From the NCBI RefSeq assembly GCF_047496725.1, contig NC_132976.1:5602501-5666500 (forward strand): DNA of 64,000 bases. Reading direction: 5' to 3'. The notes beneath the pieces are model-generated. The model had not been told where the DNA came from, ran no database searches, and was given only the letters and a program-made list of their open reading frames with translations. Source of the DNA: Anoplolepis gracilipes (taxonomy: Eukaryota > Arthropoda > Insecta > Hymenoptera > Formicidae). Position 1 is the stretch's first letter. The number at the start of each line of letters is the position of its first letter. Shown piece by piece: positions 29,901-45,019 of this stretch. A program made the translations under genes and the position numbers.

Positions 29901-32900
29901 AGCTAGTTACAAATTAATTTCTGAATATTGTAATATACTCACTCGTATGTGTGAACATCACTTGCGATTCATTAATTTGACTTTGAGTGAAAGTATAAAT
30001 GTCCACCTCGGGTGCAATTGTCAACGAGATGTATCCGTTTCTCACTCCAGTAACATTGAATATTATATCGTTCGGGGCGGTGTCATTGTCAATAGCTGCT
30101 AAGTTTGTCGACGTCAAGATAACAGATCCACCTTGCCAAACGTTAAGTTTAGTTCTATTCAGCAGCACAGGAACCTCGTCGTTAACGGGTTGAACAATGA
30201 TCGATACGTCAAACAGTTCGCTTATTTTATCACTAGCAGTCACAACCATTCTGAAGGAATCCCTTGAAAATTCATCCCCATTATGTTTGTATAGTATAAC
30301 TCCGGCATTCAAGTGCTTCTGCGAGAATTTCTTCACTTGAGTATTTTTCGTGGAATCGAGAATCGTACCATGCTGCGGTTTCTCCGTTATCCTATAGTCC
30401 GTTATTTTGCCGGCATAATACGGTGTCACGACCGAAAAACTCGATTCATTTAGCATTACGCTCTTCCCTTCTACGACGGTAAAGCTTTTCGCCTCGACAT
30501 AAAGTTTTTCCGGCACGATCACAAAGTTCACACTCAGACCTCGTAACCACGTGATACCATTGGTCACATCTACAACGAAACGATCGCTCGTCTGATTCAT
30601 CACAGATTGAACGTAGAAGACGCGACCGTCGTTTATCAGACTCTGCTCGAAATGCTTTACCGCGTTGCCGCTGTACTCCTCTTTCATCTCCTCGCTGTGT
30701 TCGTCGTAGATCTGCAAATCTAGGTAACCATTCTGTGGCCACTCTCGCACAAAATAAACAATTTCGGTCGGTGATATTTTAGGATGCATTATCTCGAGAC
30801 TCTTGCGACTTAATTGAATGCTCGTAGCTTCCTCGACGAATATAGTCTCGTTATTTTGGACAATCAATGATTCCCAATAACTCTCCGGATAGACTTTGAT
30901 TACGAATACACCTCCAGCCTCCGCATTCTTAGCTGATACCTTAAATCTGAAGACGTCCTTCGTCAAAGAGCTACCTAGATGTTTGTATGACACAATGCCA
31001 TGCTTCAAATCATCCTCTGTGAAACTATTCGATTCTCTACCATGCTTCAACAATATACCATGCTTTGGTCTCTCCGATACAATGTACTTGATGTCTTTTT
31101 CTGTGGTATATACGTTTGTTTCTATCTCAAGTTCTTTCGATTGGAGCACCACAGACTTGTTAAATTGTACAACCAAACTGCTGCTTTCACGCAACTTGAT
31201 ATAGGGTGGGCTGGCTTGAATTTCAAGAGTGCCGATCGTAAAAAAGTGACCGTCGGTGATACCAAATTCAATTTTTTCGCGTTCATCCCCTTGGTGCCGG
31301 AAGAGTATCACACCGTCGTCGATATCTTGTTGCGAAAATTCGCGTATCTGTACCGAAGGATTAGTTACTCTGTATATTCCGCTTTTCCGGGTATCTCTTC
31401 TGGTATAAATAAGTTCGCTCATTCGAGTACCAATATCTTTGTCTATATAAGCGAGATCCTTGTTCGTTATCAATTTTTCACCTTTTGATACAACATGAAA
31501 AATTCTATTAATTATTCGTTCCGGCGGATTATCATTTTTCATAATGATCTCAATTCGAAACTTTCCGACGTACATAAAGTCCACAGAATCCAAAGATATC
31601 GCCACAAACTCAAAGGAGTCCTCTTTCGTCTCGGAATCATCGTGCACATAATATACCGTTTGCGTCAACACATCTTCGAATGTAAAAGACGAGACATTCT
31701 TTTGCCCTTGTGAACTCGACCTATCCGCGATGGAAAGCCAGCCATGATTCGGTTTTATTGTAAGATTGTACATCAAAGAAGATACACCGTATTCCTTTGG
31801 ATTCATATGTGTGATTCTCAGAGGTACTTTTGAGCCTTCGTCAACTTTCAAGTTTTCCATGCCTTCGAGCGATTTGCTGATCTTGTCGAGGTAATATCGG
31901 AATTTCAAGTTGGCATGCATATCGACGCATTGAGGTGCATTGACCTTGAACATTATTTCGTCAAAGATATTGGAATAAGATCGTCTAAACAGACGGTAGT
32001 TTAGTCTACCGGCCTCGATGTCCTCCTGCGTGAAGGTACTAGCTGTCACGAGTTTACGATCGGACAGAAATAGATCGCCATATCTTGGTCCCGTTATAAG
32101 AGTAAAGACGATCTTATTCGGCGATGTAACTAGTGGATTCGTCTGGTATCTCAAGTGATTGCTCGTGATAATAATGTTCGACACGTCGGTGAGATTAACA
32201 GGCATCCTTCTGGTTTCCTTCAGCTCAAGATCGATGAAGGTAATACGGAAGTCGTACGTCTGCTGCGTCTTCACTTCGCGCACGCTCGCTTGAAATTTAA
32301 ACTCGTCCTGATTAGGACTGCCAACGTTATGAAGATAACGAACAGCGTTCAATTCCATGTCCCGGCTGGTAAAATGCTCAACGTTCATCCAGCTATTGGA
32401 AATATCCCTCAATTTTTGTAAAACCCCGTAATGTGGCGGTGAAACGATATCGTAACGGATATCGATGGTGTTGTCGTCCGAATTCGTGGCAAACGAGAGA
32501 TTTGCGGGTGTCATGTAAGAGAACGAACGGTGCACCACAACGAGACCGGTATTGTGTGTCAATTTAATTTGCAATGGATAAGCCGATACGCGTAGGTACG
32601 CGGGCTGACTACTCTCGATGCCGTCGCTCACTTGTAAACCCAACATTGCATTCGGTTTGGCTGAAAAATTAAATATATTAGATCAAAAATTTTCGATAAA
32701 ATTTAACGCTACTACATTATCGTGCATTTACATGTACATTAGAAATAAAAAATAATCGCGTAAGAGACAAAACACAAAAAGACAAATAAATATGCCATAA
32801 TTAAATGATAAAGCGCGCCTTGCACAATTATGATGAGCTTTACCGTTTCCACGATGCACATAGGCAATGAGACCTTGCATTAATTCAGCCTGCGTGAACG

Positions 32901-33336
32901 TATCGATAGGTCGAAAAGGATAAGTAACTTTCTCGATGTGTCCAGCGTCGGTATCCGCTCGTAAAACTGTATAGATCAGCATTTCCGACGGAGTGTCGGC
33001 ATCTATCGCCCATAATAATTCCTTGGTCAGTGTTTTTCTTGTACCCTGCAAATATCAGTGTTTTTCGCACATTTGATATTTGATAAAATCACATCCGGCG
33101 AATGCTGTGTATAGTCATATTGAATAAAAGAACGCGGTAAATCGGCAAAAAATTGCGCCGTTGTTTTCGCGTTGACGTAAAACGCATCAGGTGAAATAGC
33201 GAATATATATCTCAATTTATATAACAACCAGTTTTTCGTAATCGGAGAATTGAAAAAAAATGATATATATGAGTTTTAGAGTTTTTTTCATTTTAATATT
33301 ATTAAGAAATACCTAGCATACATTTTTTATTTGTAT

Positions 33337-33387
<51 letters not shown>

Positions 33388-36300
33388 CTATAATATTTCT
33401 ATAAGATTCTTATAAAAAAAATTGATGTATAATGTACATGTAATAATCGAAGAGTTTAATAGTTACAATTATTTACTAGAACTTTAGTATTTTGCTGAAA
33501 TAACTGTAGCATTGTTAGCATATCGGGAGCAGTTCGATGCACACGTAGATAAGATTAATCCACCGCAAATTACAATTGCAATTACAATTTCTGTCTTCAT
33601 ATCGTCATCATTCCTGTTCCGAGAATATGCATCCATATGATATATGAAAGAAACATTCGTTATGCGCATACGTGATATACGTGCACGCATACCCTCGAAC
33701 TTATACGTGCGGTTAATTAAGAGCGATGACCGAGAACGCGAGCGAGTTAAATCGATTTCGCTGCGGCTAAATTGCCACGTTCTACGAAGATGCACGAGCC
33801 ACAAGTAAGCTACTATTTCATTCGGTCCCTATTAATTGATTTAGTTGAGTAGCGTGAACTGGCGGTTTTGTTTCGGTCAAATCGGACGGAACGTGCTTCG
33901 AATTAGTAAAGCGACAGTGGGGAAAAATGCATCGCGTATAATGAGCACTCTGAAATCTGTAACGAAAAACTAAGCTGGAAAAAAAAGGGAATATATTTAT
34001 ACAGTTTATTTTCGTGTCTTACTTGTGCCAGACGAAGTACTTTTGCAGTTGGTATCTCGAGCAACGGCGGGTCGTTGACGGGAGTGACATTGACATGAAG
34101 GGGGAACCTGAGGTGTCCTTGGAGGTATCCTGGCAGTGTATAGCCTGTCCCGGCCACCAATGTCAATTCCAGAATCATGCTGTCCTCTGTGGTTTCGCTA
34201 CCGTCATGCATGTACTGTATCTGTCGGGACAAGTCAATTATCGTAAGAATAATAACATCTCTCATCTAACATAATGCAGGTTTTTCTCGTAATACGTAGG
34301 AAAATTAATTTTGTAAGAAAACTTAAAAATTTTAAGTTAATAAATACGCTTTTTAGTAAATATTTCTTTGAATCGTAAAAAGAATAAACGATGCATTAAT
34401 GGTTGCGTTTTCTACGTTACATTGTTTCGCAGTGTAAATTTGCATACGAAAGAAATGGCACGAGTGTCAGTAATCTGCCATGTATCGCAATATCAGTAAA
34501 AGACAACGAGAGCCGTGTGGACTTTAACTTGCGGTAGCTTGCTCTTCCACAAGAATCTGAAGCGGCAAACACATACTATGTCGGGTTACGGAATCAGAAT
34601 TAATCATGGGCGAGTACATCGGAACACCCGACTCGTGTTATCCTTTCTGGCGTTTGATCTAACACTTGAGATCAACCGCGGTTGAAATTAATTAGAGCGA
34701 CCCAGGGTTAAGTCGGTGATCGTCGATTAGCATATCGAGTGGGCGTCGTCCCCGGCGCGGCGTCGATCCGGAGTCGAGATAGAGGGAAGATGCGAGCTTT
34801 TTTCCCCTCCTTTCTCTTTTAACGATTAAAAAGCGATTGACAGCAAACGAACGGCAAGCGAACGAGCGTGACGGCGCGGTGGATAAAAAAACAGCCGATA
34901 TGTGATCTTTAACAAAAAAAGCATTAATGAGCGGCGACAATGACGGAATAGTTTATAAATAGTTCACTGTCGCTAGATAAATTGAGTGCGGAGTGGTGCC
35001 GAGGAGTAGGCCCGAGCGAACGCGCGGCAAGTCGGCCGACCCTTCGTGTTCCCGCCACCAACAATTCTAAAGTTAGTCCTTACGGCGTGTGCTATGTATA
35101 GCAGCGCGTGGTCCTATGACGAACTGGAAGAACATATGACTTCCCACTGCGCCTTGTACGGTCTATGTGGCTCGACCGGCCGCGACCGACCTCTCGAAGC
35201 CGCATTTAGTCACCTGATATTAATTAATGTCAGGTGCACGTCGACCGAGTTTCGCCTCTTACACGTGTCCCCGCAAACTCCTCGGCGATTTCGAGCTTTA
35301 TCGTCACACGTGTAACCGACAGGAGAACACTAATATCCCGGCAATCGTCGTGATTGTTGGACTTACATCGGATCGAGTCAAGGAGTTCTAAGCGCAATTT
35401 ACTGTTAATTTGAAAATTTGATAAATTGATGGCTGAGCAATTTATTAATTACCTTATCTTGATTGATATCTTGCAATGTGAAGTAGTGATCGCTTCGGGA
35501 TGTTAAAAGGTCTAACGCCAATGTTCCGTAAACAGGCGGTGTCACTAGAGTAAATACGACGCCGATTTCTTCCACGCCGTATTTGGCAATGTCCAGTACC
35601 ATCGCGATGTTTTCATTCGTCACTAGGACGTGCTCTCCCTCGGAAACTAGTAGAGGACTCAGCGAGAGGATTTCTAAGTTTACAGGCAGGGTGGCATTCG
35701 AATAAATCTGTAAAAGCGCCATATCGTCTCTTTGTTCTATGAATGCAAATACATATTAATGTTATCTAAATATTAGCAATATCTAGTGCGTTCAATCTTC
35801 AATATTAAACATTTCGATGAAATTTGTAGAGAAAAGTAAACACCTGATATTGATTACATAAGAAATAATTGTTAAAAAAAATAGTCTATATATAGAGTAT
35901 CTTAACTAAGTTAGCCACGCATAAATCCATACGTTAGCTGCCGTTGATATGATTAACTCGCTACCGCAACGTAACTATTGCCAAGTGGGCGGGGCGTTAT
36001 TGAAATTCGATTAAAATTGATCTACCTTATAATCCTCGGCGTAATTCGGTTTGATACACAGTGACTGGTCGCAGTTGCACTTGAATGAGTTGACGCCCAG
36101 CTGTATGCACGATGCACCAGATACGCAGGGATCGGCCTCGACGCACGGATATCCCCAGACACAACCCACAACGATACCTTGACTGACTTTGACGTCTGGT
36201 AAACCGAGATCCTTATTGTCGAGAATCATGTTTCGTATACAACCCTTGTAGCTCACATCGCCGGATCTGAGACCCTTGCCTAAAGCTCGGGCGCGTTTAT

Positions 36301-39300
36301 TTAGTTCCGTACCACCGATGTACAGAGTATCGGCTAGATCGAGGAAACGATTGCCCCCGGATGGTAGAGCCATCGTTCTCTCGTGATGATCGACGGCGAT
36401 TCCGAGACCACTCGGATTGAAGTCCACGATTACGTTGTGCCATTTACCATCAACCACCGCGGTGCCGTGTATTAGCTCGGTTGGGCCATTTCCCTTGTTC
36501 ATCAGCAATCGTATCTTACCCTCGAACAGCTCGATACCGAGGAAATCGGCGTAGGACGATTGTCCGGTGTTGTAGAGTAATAAGCCGCTCTCGGCACTAG
36601 TCTTCAACTCGAATTCCCATCTGCAAAGAATTGTCAGAAGAAATTGGCAGGAAACTTCGTTACTATCCTGTAAGAAAAAAAAGGAGTATCGAAGTCGTCC
36701 GATATCCGAGTTCGAATCAAAGTCGTTCGATTTTACGATGTCTTAGTAGAAAGAATTATCTTCTTGGATAATGCCGTTGTTATACTAAAGCAATGTTGAC
36801 GGTGGAATAGCGGAAAATTTCGATACTATTGCGTATCTTAGTAATCAGATTAGAATTTCGCGGTTGATTTCTTCGATTCTCAAGTGCTACAATCGATGCA
36901 GCGAAGCAGTAAAAATACTGAACGAGAAACTTTCGCGAACGCATCGACTGGTCGAGCGTAACGTAATCGGACGATTTATAGCATTCCGTTATGAAATGAG
37001 ATAACGGACTCTCTTTTGGAAAAGCAAACCGTAATCGAGTTGCAATTATTATGATAAAAAGATCTTGACAAAATATGTAAAATTTTATCAATCTGACAAT
37101 GAGAGATATAAAATATAACAGTAATAAAAATTCAATAATTAGTTGATAATTTGAATTTAATAAATTCAAATAATTTTAATCATTTAAATTTTTACACAAA
37201 TATTGTTTCTATAAGATAGTTGTATATTTTGTTATGTGTTAATCATCACCGTTTTTTAGACGGTATAATATTAGAATCTCATCGTAGATCTCAATGTGAT
37301 TAAGTAGGCAAAACATTATTCGTGCAACACGAATTAAACGAGCGAGGTAATGCAAACGATGGGAGAAGAGGGAAAAGAGAAGATTGCTCGCCGTGAATTT
37401 ATAATTGTAATTAAATCAAATTTCGCTCGGTCGACTTTTGCTCGGGAAACTTTAGGACGAGTGATTTTCGTATCTTGCGCACCAAGACGCTACGACTGCT
37501 GCGAACATGAAAGCCGATTATTTACTTCAGCGGGCGGATTCATTGCTTTTGAAATAACAGTATAGTAAAGTGCTACAATGGCGGTTACAGATGCGGACTA
37601 GACTTTTATCATAATAACAGACTAATGCAATATAAAATAACAATAATGTAATGCCTACTAATGCATTAAAATTATTATTACATTAAAATTATCACATTGT
37701 GATTATTAAAATTTACTATTAAATATTATATATAAAAGTTATTATTAAATATTATGTTATTATGTTGTATATTACGCTTGTAATTATGCTGTATAATATA
37801 TTGTAAAATAAATATCATACAGCAACGTTTTCTCATCATAAAATATTTTCAATATATTTTTACTTTTTTATCGTTAATATCATAACAATGTCAACTCTTT
37901 CCCTTATTTTCTGCATGTTTATCATTCTTTGCTAATGACAATAAAAAATATGACGTGCAATGTTAAAATATATATAAATTACATTTGGAATGAGATGCTA
38001 CCGCACCTTTTGACACACGCATGTTACAATTAAGTCCCGAGCTAAGTTTAATTGCGTGAATCACATTTATCGAGAATTCTATCATCGTTTAACTCTATTA
38101 AATGGAATTAATGAAGATGCCCGATATGTTTGTGCATGTCGTACTGTACAATACAGTTTGCAACGGTTGTAGGCAAATGTGTACTTGTACGAATTGTAAA
38201 CGCAATTAGTTGTTTACCATGTCGGAAGTGCACTAAGGATGTTCTAATACGGTCCGCTTGTGTTTCTACGTTCATCAGTCGATGCTTTGCTTTTGAAAGC
38301 GCAATACAACGTGTGTTTGCGCGCGCTCTTTATACGATTACAATCGATTTTCAAGAAAATTAAACTCGTTCGAAGAATTGCAGTAATTGAAATTAAGAGA
38401 AATCTGTCCTCTGAGAAATCTTTCCATTTGATTCTTATAATTTTTACCGATTTAAGTTAAATGATAACATACAAATATTATATGGTCTACGTTAAATATA
38501 ATAATACAACGTAATAATGTTGATGAAAAAAATTGATAAATTAGTTGACGAATAAACGATAAACAGGAAATTCAATTATCAGTTTGAATAGAGATAACTC
38601 GAACGTCAAGCCATGCGTACACACACGTAGCACTTGAATCTTTCAGATCAATTGAACTCTGAGAGCGCATGTCGAAATCTTCACGGTCCATCGACTTCAC
38701 GTAGGACGTGGCGGAAGGAAGACATTTACGATTGTCCAGTCATCCACTCGATTCCGCCTGACTATCTACTTATCCGTTTATCGACTAGACATAGTATCGT
38801 GCGTACATATTTGCCATATGCCAGAAAAGAGGTCACAATTTTTCTCAAACATTTAATATAACAAACCATTAGGACCAATTCTTTGTCTAGCTTTTAACTG
38901 GATTATATACACATATAATGCAACAGATTCTGACATTTATTTTCTCAGATAAGTGTTGAATTAAGGTACTCTACCCGGAAGTAGTGTGCTTTTAATTCGG
39001 GGCAACAAAAGAGCCGGAGTATTTACGTCCGGAGTTTCCGCGATCCCACAAGACACGTGAAACCGTGCGCGTAACCAAGGTCTTAACCACCTGTATATGA
39101 AGACTGGTATTAACTGCGCTTACCCGATGCACACCGCATTCGTGTGAAAATGAAACGTTTTTCCGCTTCTTAGTGCACTCCCGAATAATTTTCGCGGACA
39201 ATAGTAGCGTAGACACACCGGTTGGCTCACCGAGGTTTTTAGTCTCTTCGGACGTGCTTAGCATTTTCGTACCATGTTTCATACCGTGCGAATGAAGCAT

Positions 39301-41876
39301 GGAATGAATCTGCATTTTGTGCAGGAAGATTAATATCGACCCTCCCTCGCCTTGAAAAAAAAAAACAAGATAAAAACATAAATTGTAAGCAAAATATATA
39401 TTCCACTACAATGTTGGAAATATGCGGTCTACAAAGTGAACATATGTTTTGAACATAAACATCGCTGCTCTTCATCTCCGTTGCTTTTAATTTATAGAAA
39501 CAAAAGCTTTGAAGTGTCCACGGTTCTGAGATATTTCGTAAAACTAGAGATCCGCGAAATCGTAATGCATGCAATCTTTCCGTAGGAAACGTGCAACATG
39601 CATGCTTGCACATTTATTCAAAGATAAAAATGACATGCTTACGTGTCTTAAAAACTGTTTCAACTCATTTTGAAGAATACGCTGTGTATGTATTTTTAGT
39701 TATAATCTATGATTTATTTCTATTCAGCTTTCTTTCACTAACAAATATAATATATATTTTCTTTTACTCAATATTAAGATTAAAACCTCTCGACTCATCT
39801 GTTTTATACATGTGTTTTAAAATTTAATAATTTAATAATATTATTACACTCTGTGTTAAAAAAGTTTATATATATTGAAATTATTGATCTATAAACTGTA
39901 TGAATTTATCATCTAACAAAATTTCTCTCATTAACAAATATAATACATATTTCCTTGTACTTAATATTAAGATTAAAACCTTTCGCGTCCATTATATATG
40001 TGGTTTAATAAAATGTAATAATATAATATTAATACAATCTGTATCAAGAGTTTACATACATATATTGAAATTATTGGCCCATATTGGTGTATGAATTTAT
40101 CATCTAACAAAATTGCACCCTGCGTGTGTACACTGTGATATTAATAGTGTAAATGATGGTTCAAAGCTCTGTATTTAGTGAATAGTATTAATTCCACAAA
40201 CGACTATTCGCATTAAGTAGCTTTATCATTATGAACTTTTGAGTCAATCGACTGTCCTCATCTCAAAGTCCTTGTGCCGTATTGAAAAGAGGGATCAAAG
40301 TATCTCTATTGACGAAGTGTTGCTGCTTGTCTCGTTGCGAGAGTTACGGCGACGGACGTAACTCTCGCGATTGAAACAGTTGTTTCTGAGCTTTTCGAGA
40401 CGATTTAACAACGCTCCCACAGGTTTAATGCTCGTTAAAAGCTGCGCGAGAGATGAAAGTGGTAGGAATCGCGTAACATGAAAGGCCTTCTCTGACCGAT
40501 GGCTTGAATGTGGCGTGGATGTAGATATATAGGCAGGGGAATGCGAGTTATGCGACCCCACCGTCGACCTCGGTAAAACGGATTTCCCGCGGCATTACCA
40601 TAAGATATTGGATTCGTGAACCAACGTATTTATTTTACGTGATGGTGTGCGATAGAGTCGCCGGTAAAACTGGAACATATGTCTCCCCCTTCCCCCCCCC
40701 CCACCCTAAAAAAAAACAAATAGACAAATATATCGAGGTTGCACGAATGTTGAATTTTACGATGTCTGTGAAGTTTCTCTTCAGGTTTTACATCATTGTA
40801 GATTTAAAGTCAAATAATAAACAATAATGAAAACAAGTATAATTAAATAATAGCGGATTCGATGTATAATAGCTCACCGAGATACACGAATATCATGGCC
40901 TTTTAAAACATTATCGAAATGAAGCGGCTGATATGGGTTGCGTCACGTGACAGTTTAATTACGTTTTCCACGGTCTCGTAAATGTGCGCGACGATGGTAA
41001 ATGGAAGCGTATACATTACAACGGAAAGCGGTACTTTTGGTATATACCTTGAACCGGAGCGCGGAATGGGGCGTGGAATGGCGACGAAGGCGCCGTCCTC
41101 GACGAAGCTGACTTCCGTGCTTCTCGTGGCGTCGAATTCCGGTGAACAACCCCACGTTACGGCTGTTGCCTCCGACTGGCCCTTCCTCGACCTGGCGTAT
41201 TCTATAACTTTGGCGCCGTTGTAGATTATGTCAGCCATGCATCCTCTCAGATAATCCGTGTGTCCTGCGGATCAGACGGACAAAGAATTTTAGTCTTGCA
41301 GATTATTCTCGATACGTAATATCGACCGTAAAAAGGGATGAAAAAGTGTAACGGATGCGTTAGCGCGTTTGAATAAATTTGCAAAATATGCTCACGCGTT
41401 ATAGATAGAGCTTCGTAGGTGGTGTCCATTAAATATTATATTAATGAGGTCATTATTGATTCGCGTCGCTTGAAACGTTACGTAGAAATATGACCAGGAA
41501 CGATTCCAATTCCAGATTAATATGAATTTTTAAACAATGGTATAGATGTAACTGTTACTTTTCATTCTTCTAATTGATGAATTGCTCACAATTAGCGAAT
41601 CTAAAAGAAATTATAAACAATCAATAGTAGCATATTAATAATAATCGCTAGAAAATACAATCTATCTATAACCATAAATGACTTTTATTTTAATAATTTT
41701 TTTATAGAAAAAATATTAAGAGAAGATCGCAAAAGAAAACAGGTCGACTGGATTTTCTTTTTTTCTTATCCAATTTTATTTAATTATAAACATTTCTCTC
41801 GAAATGTGTTTTTAAAAACCAATTTCATCGAGAAATCAAAATTTCCTCGAACGTAACGTTGTCATGCGAAGAAGAG

Positions 41877-41968
<92 letters not shown>

Positions 41969-43362
41969 TACGTATAATACGATGTGTGCGCGATCTACTT
42001 GATATCTGTAACAGATGCATCGGATTCGATGAAACTGGCGGTTTCGCGCCGCGGGCGGTTTCGCTGTAACACGAAGTTAATTGTCTTCGTGTGTGAGGAG
42101 AGCGCATCTCCGGGTAAGTTGGTGGATTACCCTCGAGCTACAGCGTGTCGATGGCTGCTAAGACGGCGCTGCCACTCTACACGCGACAGAAACGGGATAC
42201 GTATATATAAGCGGTCCGAGAGTAGGCGTTTATTGGCACGCCACGAAATCGCAGAGACAGTTTGTGACGGAATACCGGTGGTTGCGCTATAAACCAGCCA
42301 GTCTGTTTACTACGTCGTTGCGGCATACCAGATCGTGGTACTCTCCGTCATTTCTTTAGCTTTTTACATAGACATAGGTAATGGAAAATTTTATTGATTG
42401 ATAAGATGTTTTGGCGCACGGCCAATCTCCCACCCTCTTCCCTCATCGCGCTGCAGGACAGCGGTTAACGTGTCTCTAAACACTGGGCGGTAGATTCGCC
42501 CAGCATGGATGCTGCCACACGTCAGAGCAAAATAACGATTTTCGGAAGATAGATTTGCATGGGTAACGGCAATGATATATTTCAGTGGTCTTACTTTGAT
42601 AAACCACGTTAGCTTTAACAAGCATCGGTTTTACCGCTAAATGGAAATACGCTTTTTTTATCAAATTTTTTTCCACTCTTTCAATGTAAATTTTTATCTC
42701 CATCTTTTCATCGCGGCATTCAATAAACGTTTAAATTATAGATATATTAATAAAAAAAATTGAGACTCTTGTAATAAAATAAAGAGAACATGAATTTCAT
42801 ATTTGTGAGAAGATACATGCTATATATTACACGCAAAAAAACAGCAGATAATTATTTTAATCCAGGAAAAAAGGCGTTTCTCGAGCAATATAAACCAAGA
42901 TATTTTACGAAATAACAATCAAGACGAAAAATACTGTAATCACAACAAAATAGACGATTTTTAAAATAGTAAAATTTCACATTTTGTAATTTATTATATT
43001 TACATTATAAGTACACACAAGAAAATTTCTCTTTCTTATATGAAATGTTAGGATTTTAATATCGACACATTGAAATGTACTTATATATTTTTATTGATTT
43101 CTCGCAACTATTAAATATACGTTGTGCTCCGAAAATATTCTCTATATTTCTACAGAGATGCGAGCAAATGGCGGCCGATAAGCGAAATCCACGCCGAGAA
43201 TCTTGCAATCGATTGTATAGGTATACGCTTCCATTGTACAATTTTGCATATGTATATGTGCATTTATTTGTACAGATATAACCAGGAATACACACACACA
43301 CGTGTATATGTGGATCTATGCTATACACGGTGTTCCAAACTGTACAATTGAAATAGAGTCTT

Positions 43363-43420
<58 letters not shown>

Positions 43421-44984
43421 ATCAGGGTGTCTACTTGGAAAAACATAGAAAACTGGAAATATTCAAGGATTTCTTCTGGAAACATCAGGGAAATATCATG
43501 GAATTTTATTGGGATTCAAGGAATTTTTTCCAAATTCTTTTTTTGATAATTTTATTTTTTATCTTGTAAACAGTCAGCTGTGTACGTGAAACTGGCGTTT
43601 CATTTCATAGAAACTCATTAATTGTTGAGTTTTGGTCTTATTTTTGATAGTTCTTGATAAGATTAAATAAATAATTTTCTGATTAAACAAAAAAATGGCT
43701 CGAGACAAACTGATTGTGAGATGTCAAGTTCACTGCATCTTGCTTTGTTCGACAATTTTTTTTCTTATTAAATTTTAAGCACTTAAAAATTCTATGATTA
43801 AAAAATAATTTTTACACATAGAATTTTTTATTTAAATATTGTGAAACTCCTTAGCTTTTAAGCGCTTAAAGTCTAATAAGAAATGCTTAAAAAATCGTCG
43901 ATATATAAAATGAGATAACGTGAACTTGGCGTCTCAATTTGTCCTGTATATTGGGCGCGTTCGGGGAAACACTATATAGCGCTAACAGTGTCGTTCTATT
44001 TTTGTTACTCATTAAAAGTTGAACAAAGATAGAACTGTTAACGCTATATAGTGTTTCCCCGAACACGCCCATAATATATATATTTTTTTTGTTTATATAC
44101 TTAGTGTCTTAACATAATATTGAATAAAGTACATACTCTTTGTAACTTTTAAAGATAAAGAAATGAAAATTTTATATAAATGAAAAATTATCTTGTGAAA
44201 GTTATTTAGTTTTTTTTTTTTAGTACATTTATATATCTGACAATGAAACGGCTCCGTATTTTTTCTTCGTATGAATAAAAAACATTAAAAAATGCATATA
44301 ATAAAAAAATTTATTTTAGAGAAAGTTGTATTAAAAAGTTTTAAAAATATTCTTTTTACTTGGAATTTTGAACAAAAATACCTGAAAAATCAGGGAATTT
44401 TCAGGAAATTTTTGATAAGATTTGAATAGACACCCTGAATAATTTGCGCATTTAGTATTTACATTTAAAGTTAAAAGCATAAATTAAACTTTAAAATTAT
44501 AGCCAGTAACTAGAAATGTTATCTCTTTGTTAGCACAAAATAGATTTATTTAATTTCAATAGAAACTTATCTTGATATTTAATCTTTAGTACATCGAAAA
44601 GCTTGAAGTCAAAAAGGGAAGAGTTAAATCTTTTGCAGAGAGGAATCTATTGCAAACTGCTTCAAGAATCTTATAACTCTGCAAGTAGTTATGTTATTTT
44701 CGGGTCTTCTTTGCAACCCTATACAGAGTCTGTACTATAAAATGAATTTTGCACCCTCCTTCGAATGCCGGGGAGATTGTCTCTCTTTCTTTATTCCTCG
44801 ACTCGAGAATTTAGCGAGAGACTCATGCCAGAGAATTAATAAGACCTTCTCCAAGGAGTGGGCCACAGGGTACAAATGAATTGTCATGAATATGTAAATT
44901 GAATTTCGAGCTGGTCGGCGAGTATTATGCGTGACGGCCGACGGGGTAACGATGGGGGCGCGTCTAGGGAGAATAAAGCGAGAC

Positions 44985-45019
<35 letters not shown>

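Noticed and set aside
30446..30742. 98-codon Arg/Glu-rich frame on the minus strand
   Set aside because: An out-of-frame reading of the large CSPG-repeat exon 29943-32660; its charge bias comes from the underlying codons.
31000..31488. 162-codon frame on the plus strand
   Set aside because: Antisense shadow of the same kon exon, with no domain and no promoter or splice context.
35130..35200. Possible first exon of an NPC1-like gene (HCALYGLCG)
   Set aside because: As a gene call: the match is only a handful of residues, there is no clear donor site, and no further NPC1 exons occur on the plus strand in the window. Kept only as a low-confidence finding.
43311..43345. TATACACGGTGTTCCAAA, resembling a mariner-type terminal repeat
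   Set aside because: I could not find a matching inverted end at a plausible distance, so it is at most a solo remnant.
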